DNA of 64,000 nt from Flectonema sp. DT1601 (taxonomy: Eukaryota > Euglenozoa > Diplonemea > Diplonemida > Diplonemidae), in contig OZ025804.1 in NCBI GenBank assembly GCA_964019425.1, positions 992,001 through 1,056,000 on the forward strand. The letters run 5' to 3'. The notes under the pieces are model-generated. The model had not been told where the DNA came from. It searched no databases and saw only the letters and a list, made by a program, of their open reading frames with translations. Below, piece after piece: positions 62,873 to 64,000 of this stretch; the stretch's first letter is position 1, and every line of letters begins with the position of its first letter. The translations under genes and the position numbers were made by a program.

Positions 62873-64000
62873 TTAATTAAAACAACAACACAAGTATTTA
62901 AGAATGGATTCACTACTTCTCTTTTTATAACACTGCTCGAAGACAGCCCTATTATTACTAGGCAGCTGAACAGACTCATGGGCGATAGTTTTGGTCAGGA
63001 ATCCATCTCCTACTTCAGTCACACTACTAAGACTTGAAAGGTCAAGAGTAGCCAGTTGTGAACATTCATGCAAGAAATTATTTCCCATGGTGGTGACACT
63101 ACGAAGACCTGAAAGGTCAAGAGTTGTAAGTTGTAGACAGAAATACAAGAAGGAATCTCCAATAGTTGTGACACTACTAAGACTTGAAAGGTCAACAGTA
63201 GTGAGTCGTGAACAGGAATACAAAAAACCTCCTCCAATAGTGGTGAGACTACTAAGACCTGAAAGGTCAACAGCAGTGAGTTGTGAACAGGAAGACAAGA
63301 AACCTTCTTCAATAGTGATGACACTACTAAGACCAGAAAGGTCAAGAGAAGTGAGTTTGTGAGAGCAAGACAAGAAGAAATGTCCAATAATGATGAGATT
63401 ACTAAGACCTGAAAGGTCAAGAGAAGTGAGTTGCGAACAGGAATACAAGGAGTAATTTCCAGTAGTTGTGAGACTACTAAGACCTGAAAGGTCAAGAGCA
63501 GTGAGGTGTGAATGAAACAAGAAGTTATCCCCAATAGTTGTGAGACTACTAAGACTAGAAAGGTCAAGAGAAGTGAGTTGTGAACAGGAAGACATGAAAT
63601 AACTTCCAACTATGGTGAGACTACTGAAACCTGAAAGGTCAACAGAAGTGAGGTGCGAATGAAACAAGAAATAATATCCAATAGTGGTGACACTATTAAG
63701 ACCTGAAAGGTCAACAGCAGTGAGTTGTGAACAGGAAGACATGAAATAATTTCCAATAGCTGTGACACTACTAAGACCAGAAAGGTCAAGAGAAGTAATT
63801 GAAGAATCCCGCATGAAATTTCGTGAGATGATTGTGATGTCGGAATTTGAATTGCGGAAAGAAATCCGTTCGACGACAGAAGGCAGCAAATGTTTACTAA
63901 CACTGAGGCAACCATCTTCTGAGAATGTAGGGGTGTCTAGGTTTAAGTATTCCTCATTGTGGTTTCCAAGCCATTGAAGCAGCTTCTCCCGCTTCGATTC
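62873..64000 (-). CDS. UBL-LRR protein, copy 6 (5' end beyond window)
   Basis: The frame is open from the window edge to the stop at 62873; the ubiquitin-like domain and true start lie outside. The linker (NHNEEYLNLDTPTFSEDGCL) matches the other copies. About 11 to 12 repeats follow, more diverged than in copies 2-5 and including short ones (YYFLFHSHLTSVDLSG). The C-terminus keeps the conserved cap of copy 1 (TIAHESVQLPSNNRAVFEQC) in frame and extends to KYLCCCFN. It stands 32 kb from the main cluster, so the family is larger than the local array. Confidence 0.8.
   Translation of the reverse strand, partial: ESKREKLLQWLGNHNEEYLNLDTPTFSEDGCLSVSKHLLPSVVERISFRNSNSDITIISRNFMRDSSITSLDLSGLSSVTAIGNYFMSSCSQLTAVDLSGLNSVTTIGYYFLFHSHLTSVDLSGFSSLTIVGSYFMSSCSQLTSLDLSSLSSLTTIGDNFLFHSHLTALDLSGLSSLTTTGNYSLYSCSQLTSLDLSGLSNLIIIGHFFLSCSHKLTSLDLSGLSSVITIEEGFLSSCSQLTAVDLSGLSSLTTIGGGFLYSCSRLTTVDLSSLSSVTTIGDSFLYFCLQLTTLDLSGLRSVTTMGNNFLHECSQLATLDLSSLSSVTEVGDGFLTKTIAHESVQLPSNNRAVFEQCYKKRSSESILKYLCCCFN

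Noticed and set aside
1-64000. Spliced-leader RNA gene
   Set aside because: I looked by eye for a kinetoplastid-type leader (CAGTTTCTGTAC on either strand) and saw none in the window.

Overview
The window looks like nuclear DNA of a flagellated protist, most likely a euglenozoan (diplonemid-like or a deep kinetoplastid relative). This is inference, not proof. Every gene I can support, about 22 in 64 kb, lies on the minus strand. Most starts sit 10-40 nt after a pyrimidine tract ending in CAG, as expected for spliced-leader trans-splicing of a long polycistronic unit. Yet six or seven genes also carry short cis introns (60-75 nt, one of 215 nt) with GTAT-type donors and unusual A/C-rich or pure poly-A acceptors. 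Intergenic DNA is AT-rich and full of A or T runs of 15-30 bases.

Layout in window coordinates; transcription runs right to left. 1-3 kb: low-complexity DNA. 3-12.8 kb: LRR type I membrane protein, a possible mitochondrial protein, APC1, and a two-exon ammonium transporter. 14-31 kb: an accessory block built of tandem segmental duplications. It holds five genes pairing an N-terminal ubiquitin-like domain with BspA-type leucine-rich repeats, plus repeated tails of a lost neighbour gene and SWIM-finger scraps. Inside the block lie a small KXD1-like gene and an MMADHC-domain gene. One LRR copy is split by a 683-bp insert with perfect 20-bp target-site duplications. The insert starts exactly at a sequence resembling the core of an HDV-like self-cleaving ribozyme.

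31.5-51.5 kb: GRWD1 (three exons), an F-box protein, ARL3 (two exons), a membrane-anchored fusion of a beta-lactamase-like and a GH5-like domain (two exons, both apparently lacking catalytic residues), a DDX60-type helicase of 2098 residues, and an unknown protein. 53-61 kb: a CYSTM-like protein, a Q/P/M-rich protein sharing an NPY motif with it, a long disordered protein with a degenerate EF-hand, and an unknown protein whose last exon is a short zinc ribbon. 61.4-62.6 kb: a TA-flanked element with inverted termini. The window ends inside a sixth UBL-LRR gene.

The core genes are ordinary eukaryotic housekeeping functions: cell cycle, ribosome assembly, cilium cargo release, cobalamin handling, ammonium uptake and RNA surveillance. 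The unusual content is the expanding UBL-LRR array, the ribozyme-headed retroelement, the pseudoenzyme fusion, the split in splice-site style, and several families of short intergenic repeats, one of which runs only in the direction of transcription.
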